Part shown: piece after piece, positions 49,812-58,996 of the stretch
Numbering within the stretch: position 1 is the first letter of the stretch
Layout: each line of letters begins with the position of its first letter
From: CAKRJP01 sp963589425
GTDB lineage: Bacteria; Bacillota; Clostridia; Lachnospirales; Lachnospiraceae
Length of the DNA stretch: 64,000 bases
Assembly: GCA_963589425.1 (NCBI GenBank)
Contig: CAVAKZ010000001.1
Location: 62,001-126,000, forward strand
Reading direction: 5' to 3'
Notes under the pieces: generated by a model
Database searches by the model: none
What the model was told of the DNA's origin: nothing
Seen by the model: only the letters and a program-made list of their open reading frames with translations
Translations under genes and position numbers: made by a program

Positions 49812-50090
49812 CTATCCCAAGTAACCCATGAACAATCCAGGTGCAACGAAGATCAAAAGAAGTCCCGTTACGAAACCGTAAATACCGGTTGTCTCTGCAA
49901 GAGCAACACCAAGAAGCATGGTAGAAGTTACATCACTTTTACACTCCGGCTGTCTTCCAATGGCTTCCAAAGCCTTAGCAACTGCGTTACCTTCACCAAT
50001 ACCAGGTCCAACACCGGCAATAAGTGCAAGTCCGGCACCAATTCCACAACCCATTAATGCAATACCTTTAGCAAGTACTGTAAAATCCAT
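49812..50090 (-). CDS. atpE: F-type ATP synthase c subunit with two-carboxylate (Na+-type) site
   Basis: This 92-residue hairpin has two membrane helices and the RQPE loop. The ion-binding Glu66 lies in LAETTGIY, where Thr67 and Tyr71 match the Ser/Thr and Tyr of Na+-binding rings. The position of the Na+ ligand Gln32 of Ilyobacter is also a Glu (Glu33 in GIGEG). Paired glutamates are the two-carboxylate motif described for the Na+-driven Fusobacterium ring. This suggests Na+ rather than H+ coupling. Length is normal. Confidence 0.95.
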   Translation of the reverse strand: MDFTVLAKGIALMGCGIGAGLALIAGVGPGIGEGNAVAKALEAIGRQPECKSDVTSTMLLGVALAETTGIYGFVTGLLLIFVAPGLFMGYLG

Positions 50091-50144
50091 AATAAATTCC
50101 TCCTAAATAAACTTAAGATATTTTTTGTATTTAGTATTTAATTT

Positions 50145-50906
50145 TTACTCTTCTCCGGCTTCCTGAGCGATATACATAATCGTCAGCATACTGAAGATAA
50201 ATGCCTGCATACACGAAGTAAACCAGTCAAAATAGAATCCTGTAATAGCAGGAATACCTACGTCAAAGATTGGTATCTGGGCAAGCAAGTGTCCCACAGC
50301 CCCCGGAATCAGTCCAAGAACTGCTGTGCTGAGAACCGCCAAAGATCCATAAATCAGACCACTGATAACGATTCCCGAAAAAATATTTCCGAAGTGTCGA
50401 CAAGCCATGGAAACCGGTGTCGAAATTTCCCCCAGAATATTAAATGGCGTCATAACAAAAATCGGCTCTGTGAAGCCCTTTAAGTATCCGCCAAGGCCGT
50501 TTGTCTTAAGCTTCTGATAGGTGATCATAATAAATACAACCACTGCCCATGCAGCCTCTGTAGACAAATCGGCGGTAGGGCTTCTAAGCCCTGTTAGGCT
50601 GATGAGATTAGATACAAGGCTGGTACTGAATAATGCCCCAACAAAAGGTATCATGTAACGGAATCTCTCTCCCATGTTACCAATCACAAAATTATTCAGG
50701 GTCTCAACGATCATTTCCGCTGCCGCTTGCCGCTTGGAAATGTTTTCTACCTTGAGATCTCTTGTTAGCCAAATGCACAATCCCGTAATAATGATCATGA
50801 CAATCCAGCTAACCACCAACGTCTCACTAATCTGAAGATCTCCTAATATCGGAATGTTAAGCGGAATGGTGAAATACACTTTAGGTCCGCTAATATCTAT
50901 ATTCAT
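50145..50906 (-). CDS. atpB: F-type ATP synthase a subunit
   Basis: This 253-residue membrane stator subunit has five to six membrane helices and the essential arginine in ACRHFGNIFSG. With the c ring it forms the ion path. It is encoded before atpE with 54 nt between, and AGGTGAG-type RBS precedes the ATG. Confidence 0.96.
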   Translation of the reverse strand: MNIDISGPKVYFTIPLNIPILGDLQISETLVVSWIVMIIITGLCIWLTRDLKVENISKRQAAAEMIVETLNNFVIGNMGERFRYMIPFVGALFSTSLVSNLISLTGLRSPTADLSTEAAWAVVVFIMITYQKLKTNGLGGYLKGFTEPIFVMTPFNILGEISTPVSMACRHFGNIFSGIVISGLIYGSLAVLSTAVLGLIPGAVGHLLAQIPIFDVGIPAITGFYFDWFTSCMQAFIFSMLTIMYIAQEAGEE

Positions 50907-50998
50907 AGTCTCACCTCCATTCTAAATTTCAAGAATTTCCGATATTCATGCATCCTATATTCAATTGTATGTAAAACTGCGAACAGTGTTTACCTAAG

Positions 50999-51415
50999 TT
51001 ATTTCTTATCCTTCTTATCTCTCCATAACACAGATAATTTCATCCCCCAGGATGGGAAAAGCAAGGGCAAAATTCCTGCCACTAAATGAAAAAAGGGAAG
51101 TAGGGCTACTAAAATAACCCAGATCAATAAAATCCCCATTCTCCAGGAATAGCTAAGCTTCATTTTCTGTCTTGCCTGGTCCTGGTCTTCGGTAGCTGCC
51201 ACATCCTGTACTGTTACTGCCATAAGATAAAAATTAGCAACCGTAACAACTCCCCCTAGGATTCCTGACAGGAAGACCCGATAATCCAAGGCTAGCTTCT
51301 CCGGAGAAACAAGATGTGCCACCACAAAGACAATCCACATAAGGATTACCCCTACCAATGTGTAAATCGCCACATTAGTCATCTCTTTTTTTGATGCCGA
51401 CTGAAGTTTACTCAT
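50999..51415 (-). CDS. atpI: ATP synthase subunit I-like membrane protein
   Basis: This 138-residue protein has four predicted membrane helices and the pattern of small AtpI proteins (ALDYRVFLSGILGGVVTVAN and a late LPLLFPSWGMKL). AtpI helps assemble the c ring in some bacteria. It lies between atpZ and atpB; the 92 nt to atpB hold no clear gene. Confidence 0.75.
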   Translation of the reverse strand: MSKLQSASKKEMTNVAIYTLVGVILMWIVFVVAHLVSPEKLALDYRVFLSGILGGVVTVANFYLMAVTVQDVAATEDQDQARQKMKLSYSWRMGILLIWVILVALLPFFHLVAGILPLLFPSWGMKLSVLWRDKKDKK

Positions 51416-51458
51416 AGTTCCACCTCCTACATATGACTGTTACTATATATGACCATAA

Positions 51459-51770
51459 CTACATATGACTGTTAAAAGACACACCGGATCTTTTTTTCTT
51501 CTCCTTATCTTCCTTCTTCATAATGCGAAGATAAAGCCTGTAAGCTACCATAAAGGAACTTCCCAGCCCAAAAACAAATCCCACAATATAGATCCAAAGT
51601 CCTATTCCGGTATGGGCCGTAAGCCACCAAGAGCCTAGGACGCATAGGATGGTAGGTGTTAGGAGGGATAGCCCGAATTGGGTGACCATTGTAATATTCT
51701 TCATAAAGTCGGAAAATGCAAAGAATTGCTGCATAGATGTCTTAGAATGTCTTTCCGGCTGTTTATCCAT
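51459..51770 (-). CDS. atpZ: AtpZ-like small membrane protein
   Basis: This 103-residue protein has two membrane helices (TQFGLSLLTPTILCVLGSWW and IYIVGFVFGLGSSFMVAYRL) joined by a short loop, and a basic C-terminal tail. This is the AtpZ/F0F1-ATPase-subunit layout at the head of many atp operons. AtpZ with AtpI has been linked to Mg2+ or Ca2+ transport. It follows trmL by 64 nt with a GAGGGGGG site. Confidence 0.78.
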   Translation of the reverse strand: MDKQPERHSKTSMQQFFAFSDFMKNITMVTQFGLSLLTPTILCVLGSWWLTAHTGIGLWIYIVGFVFGLGSSFMVAYRLYLRIMKKEDKEKKKRSGVSFNSHM

Positions 51771-51834
51771 AAACCGAGTCCCCCCTCAACAACAACTTTA
51801 CTCAAGGATCCAAATTACTGACCCGCCCCAATAG

Positions 51835-52329
51835 TTACCAATTATTCAAATGGTGAAGATGCCCTTCCAAATTCATATGTTCAAAATGATTCTGTCTAAG
51901 GGCTTCATAAAGAACCACTGCCACAGAATTCCCCAAATTCAAGGACCGAATATCTCCCACCATAGGAATTCGGATACAGTTTTCTTTATTCTCCACCAAA
52001 ATCTCTTCCGGAATTCCGGCGCTTTCCTTTCCAAACATAATATAACAATCCGGTTCGTAAGAGGCCTCTGTATATACCTTCTGCCCCTTGGTGGTTGCCA
52101 TATAAATCTTAGCATTTGGATTCTTCTCTAAGAATTCCTCATAGTTTACATAAGTAGTGACATCCAGGTCCTTCCAGTAATCCATACCTGCCCTTTTTAG
52201 ATTTTTCTCGTTCAAGCGAAAACCTAAAGGTTCGATCAAATGGAGTCTGGTATTTGTGGCCACACAGGTGCGGCCGATGTTTCCTGTATTAGCCGGAATT
52301 TCCGGCTCAAATAAAACGATATTTAACAT
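51835..52329 (-). CDS. trmL: tRNA (cytidine/uridine-34 2'-O)-methyltransferase
   Basis: This 164-residue SPOUT enzyme has FEPEIPANTGNIGRTC at its start, IMFGKESAGIPEE and the C-terminal knot IPMVGDIRSLNLGNSVAV. TrmL methylates the wobble base of tRNA-Leu. It lies upstream of the atp genes with no terminator between and is preceded by a good promoter, so both may be on one transcript. Confidence 0.95.
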   Translation of the reverse strand: MLNIVLFEPEIPANTGNIGRTCVATNTRLHLIEPLGFRLNEKNLKRAGMDYWKDLDVTTYVNYEEFLEKNPNAKIYMATTKGQKVYTEASYEPDCYIMFGKESAGIPEEILVENKENCIRIPMVGDIRSLNLGNSVAVVLYEALRQNHFEHMNLEGHLHHLNNW

Positions 52330-52391
52330 ATTTTTCGCATCCTTCTAAACTGATTTTGCAGGCCTCATTTTGCACCTACATCAATGCTTTT

Positions 52392-52421
52392 ATTGTAAAA
52401 GGAATCTCCATTAATAGTCAA
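52392..52421 (-). promoter_or_regulatory. Predicted promoter of trmL and possibly the atp operon
   Basis: On the minus strand TTGACT (52416-52421) and TACAAT (52392-52397) are 18 nt apart, giving a leader of about 55 nt before trmL. No better promoter is visible in the short gap before atpZ. Apart from this site and the terminator at 52544, the gap 52330-52614 holds nothing I recognise. Confidence 0.6.
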
Positions 52422-52543
52422 TGAATTTCTATCCAGCCCAGACTCTGTTATTTTCTTAACTATATTATAGGTTAGATTATTCTAAATAGCATGTTCTTTT
52501 TTTAGTACTTCCCAACTGCATTCACAGTCCCTTGTTAGAATCT

Positions 52544-52586
52544 AAAAAAAGCAGCGGCCAAGATCCCAAAAATCCTTGCCGCTACT
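52544..52586 (-). terminator. Terminator of the Lrp/aminotransferase operon
   Basis: The minus strand forms a 15-bp GC-rich stem (52572-52586 with 52550-52564; one mismatch) followed by TTTTTTT. It lies about 30 nt after the aminotransferase stop codon. Confidence 0.88.
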
Positions 52587-52614
52587 CGTAGAACTTTTTT
52601 GCTTCTTTGTTCCT

Positions 52615-53784
52615 TTATTTGTTTTCTCGAAGTCTTGTAATAAACTTCTCCAGTCTTCCCAGGGCTTCTTTCAAATCCGCCAGAGAATAAGCATAGGATA
52701 CGCGGATAAAACCTTCCCCACAATCACCAAAGGCTGTTCCCGGTACTACTGCTACTTTTTCTTCCATCAAAAATCTGGTTGCAAATTCCTCCGCTGTCAT
52801 TCCAAATTCCTGAATATTGGGGAATACATAAAAAGCACCAAAAGGCTCAAAACAGGAAAGACCCATGCGCTTAAATTCATGCATCAAGAAACGTCTTCTT
52901 TGATTATAGGCTTCCCTCATCTCCTGCACTTCCGGATCACAGTGGCGAAGCCCCTCCACAGCAGCATATTGGCTGTTAGTTGGTGCACACATAATCGCAT
53001 ACTGATGAATCTTAATCATCTGCTCTAAGATTGCCTTGGGTCCGCAGGCATAGCCAAGTCTCCATCCGGTCATAGCAAATCCCTTGGAAAATCCATTGAT
53101 CACAATGGTTCTCTCCTTCATTCCTGGGAAGGCTGCAATGGATACATGGTCACTTCCATAGGTAAGTTCTGAATAAATCTCATCAGAGATTACGTAAATG
53201 TCATTCTCGATGATTACATCTATCAAGGGTTCCAAATCTTCTTTGGTCATAATACTTCCCGTAGGATTATTGGGGAAGGGTAATACCAAAAGTTTGGTCT
53301 TGGGAGTAATTGCTGCTTTTAATTCATCTACAGTTAATTTGAATTGATTCTTCTCCTGAAGTTCAATAGGCACCGGCACTCCGTCTGCCAATACTGCACA
53401 GGGCAGGTAAGATACATAACTTGGCTGAGGGATCAGCACCTCATCTTGCGGGTCCAACATGGCACGCATAGCCATGTCGATACCTTCGCTGCCACCTACC
53501 GTAACCATAACTTCTGTAGACGGATCATAGCTTACCTGAATTTTTCTCTCTAAATATTTACAAATTTCTTCTTTTAATTCTTTTAATCCAGCATTGGAGG
53601 TATAGAAGGTACGCCCTCTCTCCAAAGAATAGATACCTTCCTCACGGATTCTCCAGGGAGTATCAAAGTCCGGCTCACCAACACCCAGAGAAATGGCATC
53701 CGGCATCTCACTTACTACATCAAAAAATTTACGAATACCGGAAGGCTGGATCTCAACAACTTTTTTTGCTAACGGATTTCTCAT
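52615..53784 (-). CDS. Class I/II PLP-dependent aminotransferase
   Basis: This 389-residue fold-type I aminotransferase has SLGVGEPDFDTPWRI, TVGGSEGIDMAMRAM, PFPNNPTGSI and the PLP lysine in INGFSKGFAMTGWRLGY, with the substrate Arg in FIRVSYAYS. Related enzymes act on aromatic amino acids or Asp; the exact substrate cannot be read. Its ATG overlaps the lrp stop in TAATG, so the two are coupled. An Lrp regulator directly upstream suggests amino-acid-dependent control. Confidence 0.9.
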   Translation of the reverse strand: MRNPLAKKVVEIQPSGIRKFFDVVSEMPDAISLGVGEPDFDTPWRIREEGIYSLERGRTFYTSNAGLKELKEEICKYLERKIQVSYDPSTEVMVTVGGSEGIDMAMRAMLDPQDEVLIPQPSYVSYLPCAVLADGVPVPIELQEKNQFKLTVDELKAAITPKTKLLVLPFPNNPTGSIMTKEDLEPLIDVIIENDIYVISDEIYSELTYGSDHVSIAAFPGMKERTIVINGFSKGFAMTGWRLGYACGPKAILEQMIKIHQYAIMCAPTNSQYAAVEGLRHCDPEVQEMREAYNQRRRFLMHEFKRMGLSCFEPFGAFYVFPNIQEFGMTAEEFATRFLMEEKVAVVPGTAFGDCGEGFIRVSYAYSLADLKEALGRLEKFITRLRENK

Positions 53785-54275
53785 TATGGTGTCACCAACA
53801 TCCTTTCTGACTTATTCTCCTCTGTCAATACAGTTCCGTGATCCTTGTATTTCTTTAGTACAAAATGAGTAGCTGTACTGATTACATTGTCGATAGTAGA
53901 AAGCTTGCTAGAAACAAACTTCGATACCTCAAGCAACGTTTTTCCTTCCAAAGAAACTAATAAGTCATATCCACCGGAAATCAAGTAAACTGCCTGAACC
54001 TCCGGATAATTTCCGATACGGACAGCTGTGTCATCAAAACCTGCATCTCTTTGAGGAGTTAAACGCACCTCGATCAAAGCATTGACATGCTCCTCCCCTG
54101 CCTTCTCCCAGTTAATCAGCGTATGATATCCGCAAATAATCTGCTCTTTTTCCATCGCTGCCAATTCATTGGCAATACTTACCTCATCGCTGTCTAAAAG
54201 AACTGCCAGTTCTCCAAGATCTACACGACTGTTCTTCTCCATATATTTCAATATCTGTTTTCTAAACTTGTCCAT
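53784..54275 (-). CDS. Lrp/AsnC-family transcriptional regulator
   Basis: This 163-residue regulator has an N-terminal winged helix (DLGELAVLLDSDEVSIANEL) and a C-terminal RAM ligand-binding domain (EVRLTPQRDAGFDDTAVRIG; AVYLISGGYDLLVSLEG). I chose the ATG at 54275, with GGAGG at 8 nt spacing, over an ATG at 54290. The start overlaps the previous gene by 14 nt. It probably senses an amino acid and controls this operon, including the aminotransferase. Confidence 0.9.
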   Translation of the reverse strand: MDKFRKQILKYMEKNSRVDLGELAVLLDSDEVSIANELAAMEKEQIICGYHTLINWEKAGEEHVNALIEVRLTPQRDAGFDDTAVRIGNYPEVQAVYLISGGYDLLVSLEGKTLLEVSKFVSSKLSTIDNVISTATHFVLKKYKDHGTVLTEENKSERMLVTP

Positions 54276-55161
54276 GATTGCTTCCTCCATACATTTTCAA
54301 AATTTCATCCGGAGCCGGTCGATCAATATATCGAACTTCCTCTCCATTATGCAAGACCTTGTCATTGTTGTCTGTCAACTTTCCAATAACACTTGCCTTT
54401 ATATGATTCCGATTTAGCTCATCTGCCAAGGCTTCTCCCTGATCTGCCACAATTAACATACATCCGGCAGAAGCCAACTGGTAAGGGTTGATTCGATAGT
54501 GTTCGCACACTTCGATAGTTTCCTGTAAAATATTTAATTTCTTCATATCCAAGTCAAGCCCCTCATCAGCCTCCTTCGCCAGATCCCACAGGGCGGCTAA
54601 AATCCCGCCTTCCGAAACCTGCCTGATAGCAGATGAGCCTCCGGCTTTTGCAACAGATATGGTAGGTCCGGCAAACAAATATTGCCGGAAAGATCGAATC
54701 TGTTCTATGAATACAGGGGCAAATCTTTGCTTAAGCTCCTGTTCTTTCTCATCTAATATTCGAAGCATTCCTTCCATTCCAATGTAACCGGCCAGTACAA
54801 GATCCTGTCCGGCTCGGAGGGTATCCTTGTTCCAAGCCTCCTCTTTAGGAGCCTTGGCCACTCCTGCCACACTTACCATAGGAAGAGCCAGACCCCCATG
54901 TTTTTTATGGTTCATTTCCATAAGTTCTATATCATGTAACCTACAGGCTTCCTTCACTTCTCTTTCAATAGCATGGAGCCGTGAATCAAAAGTATATTCC
55001 GGCATCTCGATCCGTACAGAAACTGCCAGATCAGAGGCCGCCGCTGCCCACAGATCATTTGCCGCCGCCGCCAGAGCGTATACTCCCGTATAGCCGGAAT
55101 GTCCATATAAAGTTGTGACTGTATTCAGAATTTCTCCATCTGAAGTTTGAACCCTAAGCAT
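54262..55161 (-). CDS. AIR synthase/HypE-like protein
   Basis: This 299-residue protein resembles the PurM/HypE/SelD/ThiL superfamily: AKAGGSSAIRQVSEGGILAALWDLA (seen in part at about 171-195) gives the C-terminal domain, with NPYQLASAGCMLIV after it. The N-terminal half has MVSVAGVAK and DLVLAGYIGMEG. The ATP-binding residues are only partly conserved, so it may have a different substrate or be a regulatory relative. It is in an operon with lrp. Confidence 0.75.
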   Translation of the reverse strand: MLRVQTSDGEILNTVTTLYGHSGYTGVYALAAAANDLWAAAASDLAVSVRIEMPEYTFDSRLHAIEREVKEACRLHDIELMEMNHKKHGGLALPMVSVAGVAKAPKEEAWNKDTLRAGQDLVLAGYIGMEGMLRILDEKEQELKQRFAPVFIEQIRSFRQYLFAGPTISVAKAGGSSAIRQVSEGGILAALWDLAKEADEGLDLDMKKLNILQETIEVCEHYRINPYQLASAGCMLIVADQGEALADELNRNHIKASVIGKLTDNNDKVLHNGEEVRYIDRPAPDEILKMYGGSNHGQV

Positions 55162-55191
55162 GTCACTCCTCCTAATTTCTACTGGTATTTT

Positions 55192-56721
55192 CTAGTATAG
55201 CATAGCCGACGCCTGACTAATAGCGCTGGTAATGGTGCTGGCATCCTGGCTGGAAACAGCAGAGCTTACCAAGGCCGAGGCCGAAGCATTATCACAGGCG
55301 ATTCCCACAGAAATAATCTGATCCGACTTGGTATACTCACTGGTATTTACAATATCACGGCTTACTTCCACACCGTCCTCATATACAATCTTCCAAAGTT
55401 CTGCACTCATACCATTGGAAGCCGCCCCTGTGTATTCCATACTTCCAAGAGCTGCCTCAGAATCCGTTACATAAGTGGTATCATATTCCTCCGTGGAAAG
55501 CACCTCGCTCTCAAATTCTATAGTTCTTCCCTTATCTCTGGTATCCTTTCCGTATATGGTAAAGGTAAGATTATCATCGGAGTCTATTTCTCCGGAAATA
55601 TAAATCGGAGAGTCATAGTTATTCTTGATACGAAATTCCATAACGCCGGTGGCTACTGCCGCATCCCTGGCAGGATCTACATAGGTTACCTGCATGGAAT
55701 GATTGTGTCTTTCTACCACTTCCAGTTCCGCATAAAGCACTGCATTATATAAGGTCGATGTCACCTGACAAACTCCACCGCCGTAGGTTTGCTCCACTTC
55801 GCTTCCTGCATAACTATTTCCTAATATATATCCATGTTCCTCATCATAGGGCCCCATGGTCTCATCGGCTGCCAGTTCCTCTCCCGGCTGAAGCACAATT
55901 CCATTTAAACGGCTGGTTCCCGTCTCCACATTAGTGCGCTTATCTCCTGTTCCAACATATGTAGTATAGGTTCCCAGCACATCTGTCATCTCTTTTAGGT
56001 CATCAGCAGTAAGGCTAGGCTTTTCCTTAGTAACTTTCATTTCCACCGAAAGGGCACTTCCATCCCAATTATTATTAAGAGCCTGAAGAATTTTCTTTAC
56101 AGAAGCCTTCACATCAATCTTCTTGCCATCCTTGGCATCCTGGACCTTAATCTTACCCTTCTTAGTGGTAGTAAGCTTAGCATTCTCTGCAGCTACCACT
56201 AGATCCGAAGACTTCTCATCAAGAAAGGCTTTCGCTTTCTTCTCCTTAAGAGAAAATACGGCCGCAACCTCATGAGACTTCTTTTCTAGGCTGTGCATTT
56301 TTCTGTAACGAGAAAACAATCCACCTTTTTTTCCATAATCAAAGGCCTGGTCCACCAAGTCATCAACATCCTTATATTTTAGCCCCAGATTCTTTAAGCT
56401 TGCTATCTGAGATTTATCATCTACAGTCAGGGTGATTTCCACAGACTTTAAATCCTTAAGCTTGGATTTTAAGGCACTTTTTGCCTCCTCTTTTGTCATT
56501 CCTCCAACTGCCACATCTCCGATATAAATGTTATCTGCAATCACATCCTTGGGATATGCGGATAAGGCAAATAGTAAAATTCCTGACACAATTACCCACA
56601 AGGCAACTACTGTAGCCAGAGAAATCCTTATGATATATCTCATATGGTAACGTCTGCCGCGATTTTTTATTCTATTTCTTCTTTTTCTGCTTTTAATGCC
56701 GGTAGACCTTCCCTTGGCCAT
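55192..56721 (-). CDS. VanW-family protein with YoaR-like domains
   Basis: This 509-residue protein has a basic N-terminus, one membrane segment (ISLATVVALWVIVSGILLFA) and an external part. Two YoaR/PG-binding-4-like repeats (about 65-235) are followed by a VanW domain with FSRLNG-like TSRLNGIVLQPGEELAA and EQTYGGGVCQVTSTLYNAVL. VanW proteins occur with wall stress and glycopeptide loci, though most copies are housekeeping of unknown role. A Ser/Ala-rich tail closes the protein. Confidence 0.88.
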   Translation of the reverse strand: MAKGRSTGIKSRKRRNRIKNRGRRYHMRYIIRISLATVVALWVIVSGILLFALSAYPKDVIADNIYIGDVAVGGMTKEEAKSALKSKLKDLKSVEITLTVDDKSQIASLKNLGLKYKDVDDLVDQAFDYGKKGGLFSRYRKMHSLEKKSHEVAAVFSLKEKKAKAFLDEKSSDLVVAAENAKLTTTKKGKIKVQDAKDGKKIDVKASVKKILQALNNNWDGSALSVEMKVTKEKPSLTADDLKEMTDVLGTYTTYVGTGDKRTNVETGTSRLNGIVLQPGEELAADETMGPYDEEHGYILGNSYAGSEVEQTYGGGVCQVTSTLYNAVLYAELEVVERHNHSMQVTYVDPARDAAVATGVMEFRIKNNYDSPIYISGEIDSDDNLTFTIYGKDTRDKGRTIEFESEVLSTEEYDTTYVTDSEAALGSMEYTGAASNGMSAELWKIVYEDGVEVSRDIVNTSEYTKSDQIISVGIACDNASASALVSSAVSSQDASTITSAISQASAMLY

Positions 56722-56802
56722 CTATCTCCTACTCCTATCTCAATTTCTGTCTTTCCGCATTTCTCACTTCTTTACTTACGCAAAAGCTCCATACCCCAGC
56801 GA

Positions 56803-56904
56803 CTATACTAAATATGGAAGAATTGTGGTGGCGATCATGGCTACAATAATAACAACAATAATAATGGCCATGATTCTTCTTACTTTATTATCATGAAAAT
56901 TCAT
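56803..56904 (-). CDS. 33-residue single-pass membrane protein
   Basis: ATG 56904 is preceded by AAGGAG at about 11 nt and opens a 33-codon frame: a short polar start (MNFHDNKVRR) and one hydrophobic helix (IMAIIIVVIIVAMIATTILP). It lies between the radical SAM and VanW genes, 29 nt after the former. Small proteins like this are common in clostridia near wall genes. I cannot name its function. Confidence 0.55.
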   Translation of the reverse strand: MNFHDNKVRRIMAIIIVVIIVAMIATTILPYLV

Positions 56905-56933
56905 ATTTTCCAAATCTCCTTTTTCCAACCATT

Positions 56934-58643
56934 CTATACTTTTTGCAGTCCATTTGCAAGAAAGGTTTTAGCTTCTTGATTCAAAGGATTTCTGTTTTCA
57001 TAGTCAAAGAGGATATAAGCATCCTTGCTTTCAAAATATTCCAAATGCGTCATACGGCGCAATTGGTTTTTATCATAATTTTTATAATCCGGAAGAAATT
57101 CATGGGTCTCTTCCTCTTTCTGATAAAACTCCCTCAAAAATTCCTTAGACACCTTATAGTCTCCCGCAAACTCCGGCCGGGACTTTGCATTTTCCCTAAG
57201 ATAATAATCGAAAGTCAAAAGATCTCTAAAAATTTCTTTTTTACCTTTATGATATCTTTCTATATATTGAAGCAAGATATCATACCTGGCGCTTCGCTTA
57301 TGATTTACCTTATAAAGCCCTGCCTCCTCGTAAAAGGCTCCCAATTGGTCATACATAGAAAAAGCCGAAGCATATTCCCTCTCCAAGGCTTCCATAGTAT
57401 GGGTAAACTGGCGACTATTATAGTAAACCTCCACCATTTCCTCCACCATCTTCAAACGAATCACATCCTCATAGCTCAACCATTTGGTATAGAGAACCTC
57501 ATAGGGCGGACGGTTCTTGTGGGCAAGGCCATAAGTCTTCTGCCCGGATTCCATATAGGACCCCTTCAGGACCTTCAAAAATCCCAACTGCAGCTGCTCC
57601 GGTTTTAATTCATACACATCATCAAAGGATTTTGCAAAACTTCCAACATCTTCAAAGGGAAGCCCGGCTATAAGATCCAAATGCTGATGAATGTTTCCAG
57701 CCTTCTGAATCTTCCTTACCACCTCTGCCACTCTGGCAAAGTCCATAACCCTTCGAATTTCTTTAATGGTTTTCTGGTTGGTGGACTGAACTCCAATCTC
57801 CAATTGAAAAAGTCCTGGCCTCACACCACTTAAAAATTCAATTTCCTGGTCTGTCAAAAGGTCTGCCGCAACCTCAAAATGAAAATTTGTAATCCCCTTA
57901 TCCTGGTCTGCCAGAAATTTCCAAATCTCCATAGCATGATCATGTTTACAATTAAAGGTACGATCTACAAATTTCACCTGGGGCACCTGATGATCAATAA
58001 AAAACTGAAGTTCTTTTTTCACAAGATCCAAATCCCTAAAGCGCAGTCTTTTATCTACGGAAGACAAACAGTAGCTACAGGAAAAAGGGCATCCACGGCT
58101 GCTTTCGTAGTAGATAATCTTGTGCTCAAAAAGGCTGATATCCTTATATACGAAGGGAACCCGGCTTAGGTCCATAATTTCTCTCCAGGAATTTTCTACA
58201 GGCTGGCCCTCCGCTCCCCGGTAGGTAATCCCCTTAATATAATCCAAGGAGAGGTCTTCTCCAGAGCACCAAAGTTTACAAAGCTCCGAAAAGGTTTCTT
58301 CCCCTTCTCCCTTCATAACACCTGTCACCTCCGGCAGTCTTCTTAACACATCCGCAGAATCATAGGAGACCTCCGGACCGCCTAGCCAAATAGGAAGCTT
58401 TGGTCTTAGCTTATGAATTTCACGAATCAAGGCTTCCACATAATCCAGATTCCAAATATAGCAGGAGAAGCATAAGACATCCGGCTTTCTCTTGTAAAGA
58501 TCCATAAGGATCTCATCAATTTGCTGATTGATGGTATATTCCGCCAGCTCCACTTCCGGGCATTTAGAATAGGCCTTTAAGCTATATACAGCCAAATTTG
58601 AATGAATATATTTTGCATTTACTGCTGTCAATAAAATCTTCAT
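56934..58643 (-). CDS. B12-binding domain radical SAM protein
   Basis: This 569-residue protein has an N-terminal cobalamin-binding-like fold (MKILLTAVNAKYIHSNLAVY; VLCFSCYIWNLDYVEALI; WLGGPEVSYDS) and a radical SAM core with CPFSCSYC (CxxxCxxC, Fe-S ligands) near residue 190. A DUF4080-type C-terminal region (YEDVIRLKMVEEMVEVYYNS) follows. The ATG at 58643 has AAAGGAG. The open frame continues upstream to 59012 but through the SRP RNA, so the longer form is not real. Such proteins are common in anaerobes; substrate unknown. Confidence 0.9.
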   Translation of the reverse strand: MKILLTAVNAKYIHSNLAVYSLKAYSKCPEVELAEYTINQQIDEILMDLYKRKPDVLCFSCYIWNLDYVEALIREIHKLRPKLPIWLGGPEVSYDSADVLRRLPEVTGVMKGEGEETFSELCKLWCSGEDLSLDYIKGITYRGAEGQPVENSWREIMDLSRVPFVYKDISLFEHKIIYYESSRGCPFSCSYCLSSVDKRLRFRDLDLVKKELQFFIDHQVPQVKFVDRTFNCKHDHAMEIWKFLADQDKGITNFHFEVAADLLTDQEIEFLSGVRPGLFQLEIGVQSTNQKTIKEIRRVMDFARVAEVVRKIQKAGNIHQHLDLIAGLPFEDVGSFAKSFDDVYELKPEQLQLGFLKVLKGSYMESGQKTYGLAHKNRPPYEVLYTKWLSYEDVIRLKMVEEMVEVYYNSRQFTHTMEALEREYASAFSMYDQLGAFYEEAGLYKVNHKRSARYDILLQYIERYHKGKKEIFRDLLTFDYYLRENAKSRPEFAGDYKVSKEFLREFYQKEEETHEFLPDYKNYDKNQLRRMTHLEYFESKDAYILFDYENRNPLNQEAKTFLANGLQKV

Positions 58644-58684
58644 AAGTGCTCCTTTTGATATACATGAATTTACGATCCCACGGA

Positions 58685-58713
58685 TTGACAAATCCCCAAA
58701 AATACTGTAAAAT
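58685..58713 (+). promoter_or_regulatory. Promoter of the SRP RNA gene
   Basis: A perfect TTGACA (58685-58690), 17-nt spacer and TAAAAT (58708-58713) on the plus strand predict a start near 58720, which matches the 5' end of the paired RNA terminus. Confidence 0.85.
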
Positions 58714-58719
58714 CTGAAG

Positions 58720-58982
58720 ACGTGCAGCCGGGGTGTTAGCGGTACCTTGCACCTGCAATCCGCTATAGCAGGGGTGATATTGCGCAGAGGGTCATGCTTG
58801 TCGGAGCCGCCCTTGATATGTGGCGTTGATGAGTAGGTCTCACGCGACGGGAATCTATGAACCGTGTCAGGTCGGGAACGAAGCAGCACTAAGTAGAACC
58901 TTCCGGGTGCCGTGAGGGTGCCTGTTCTGAGTTTACTATCAAGGTAACGTCCGGGGAAATTGATTCGAAGCGCAATGCACGT
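58720..58982 (+). ncRNA. ffs: Signal recognition particle RNA, large Gram-positive type
   Basis: About 263 nt of RNA with paired ends (ACGTGCA at 58719-58725 with TGCACGT at 58976-58982). The Alu-domain segment CAATCCGCTATAGCAGG and the SRP54-binding hairpin GTCAGGTCGGGAACGAAGCA are present. The closing base pair of the GGAA tetraloop is G-C instead of the common C-G, a compensatory change that keeps the stem. It should bind Ffh for co-translational targeting. It runs divergent from the radical SAM gene and convergent to tadA, with its own promoter and terminator. Confidence 0.92.
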
Positions 58983-58996
58983 GAATAAGATTTTGC

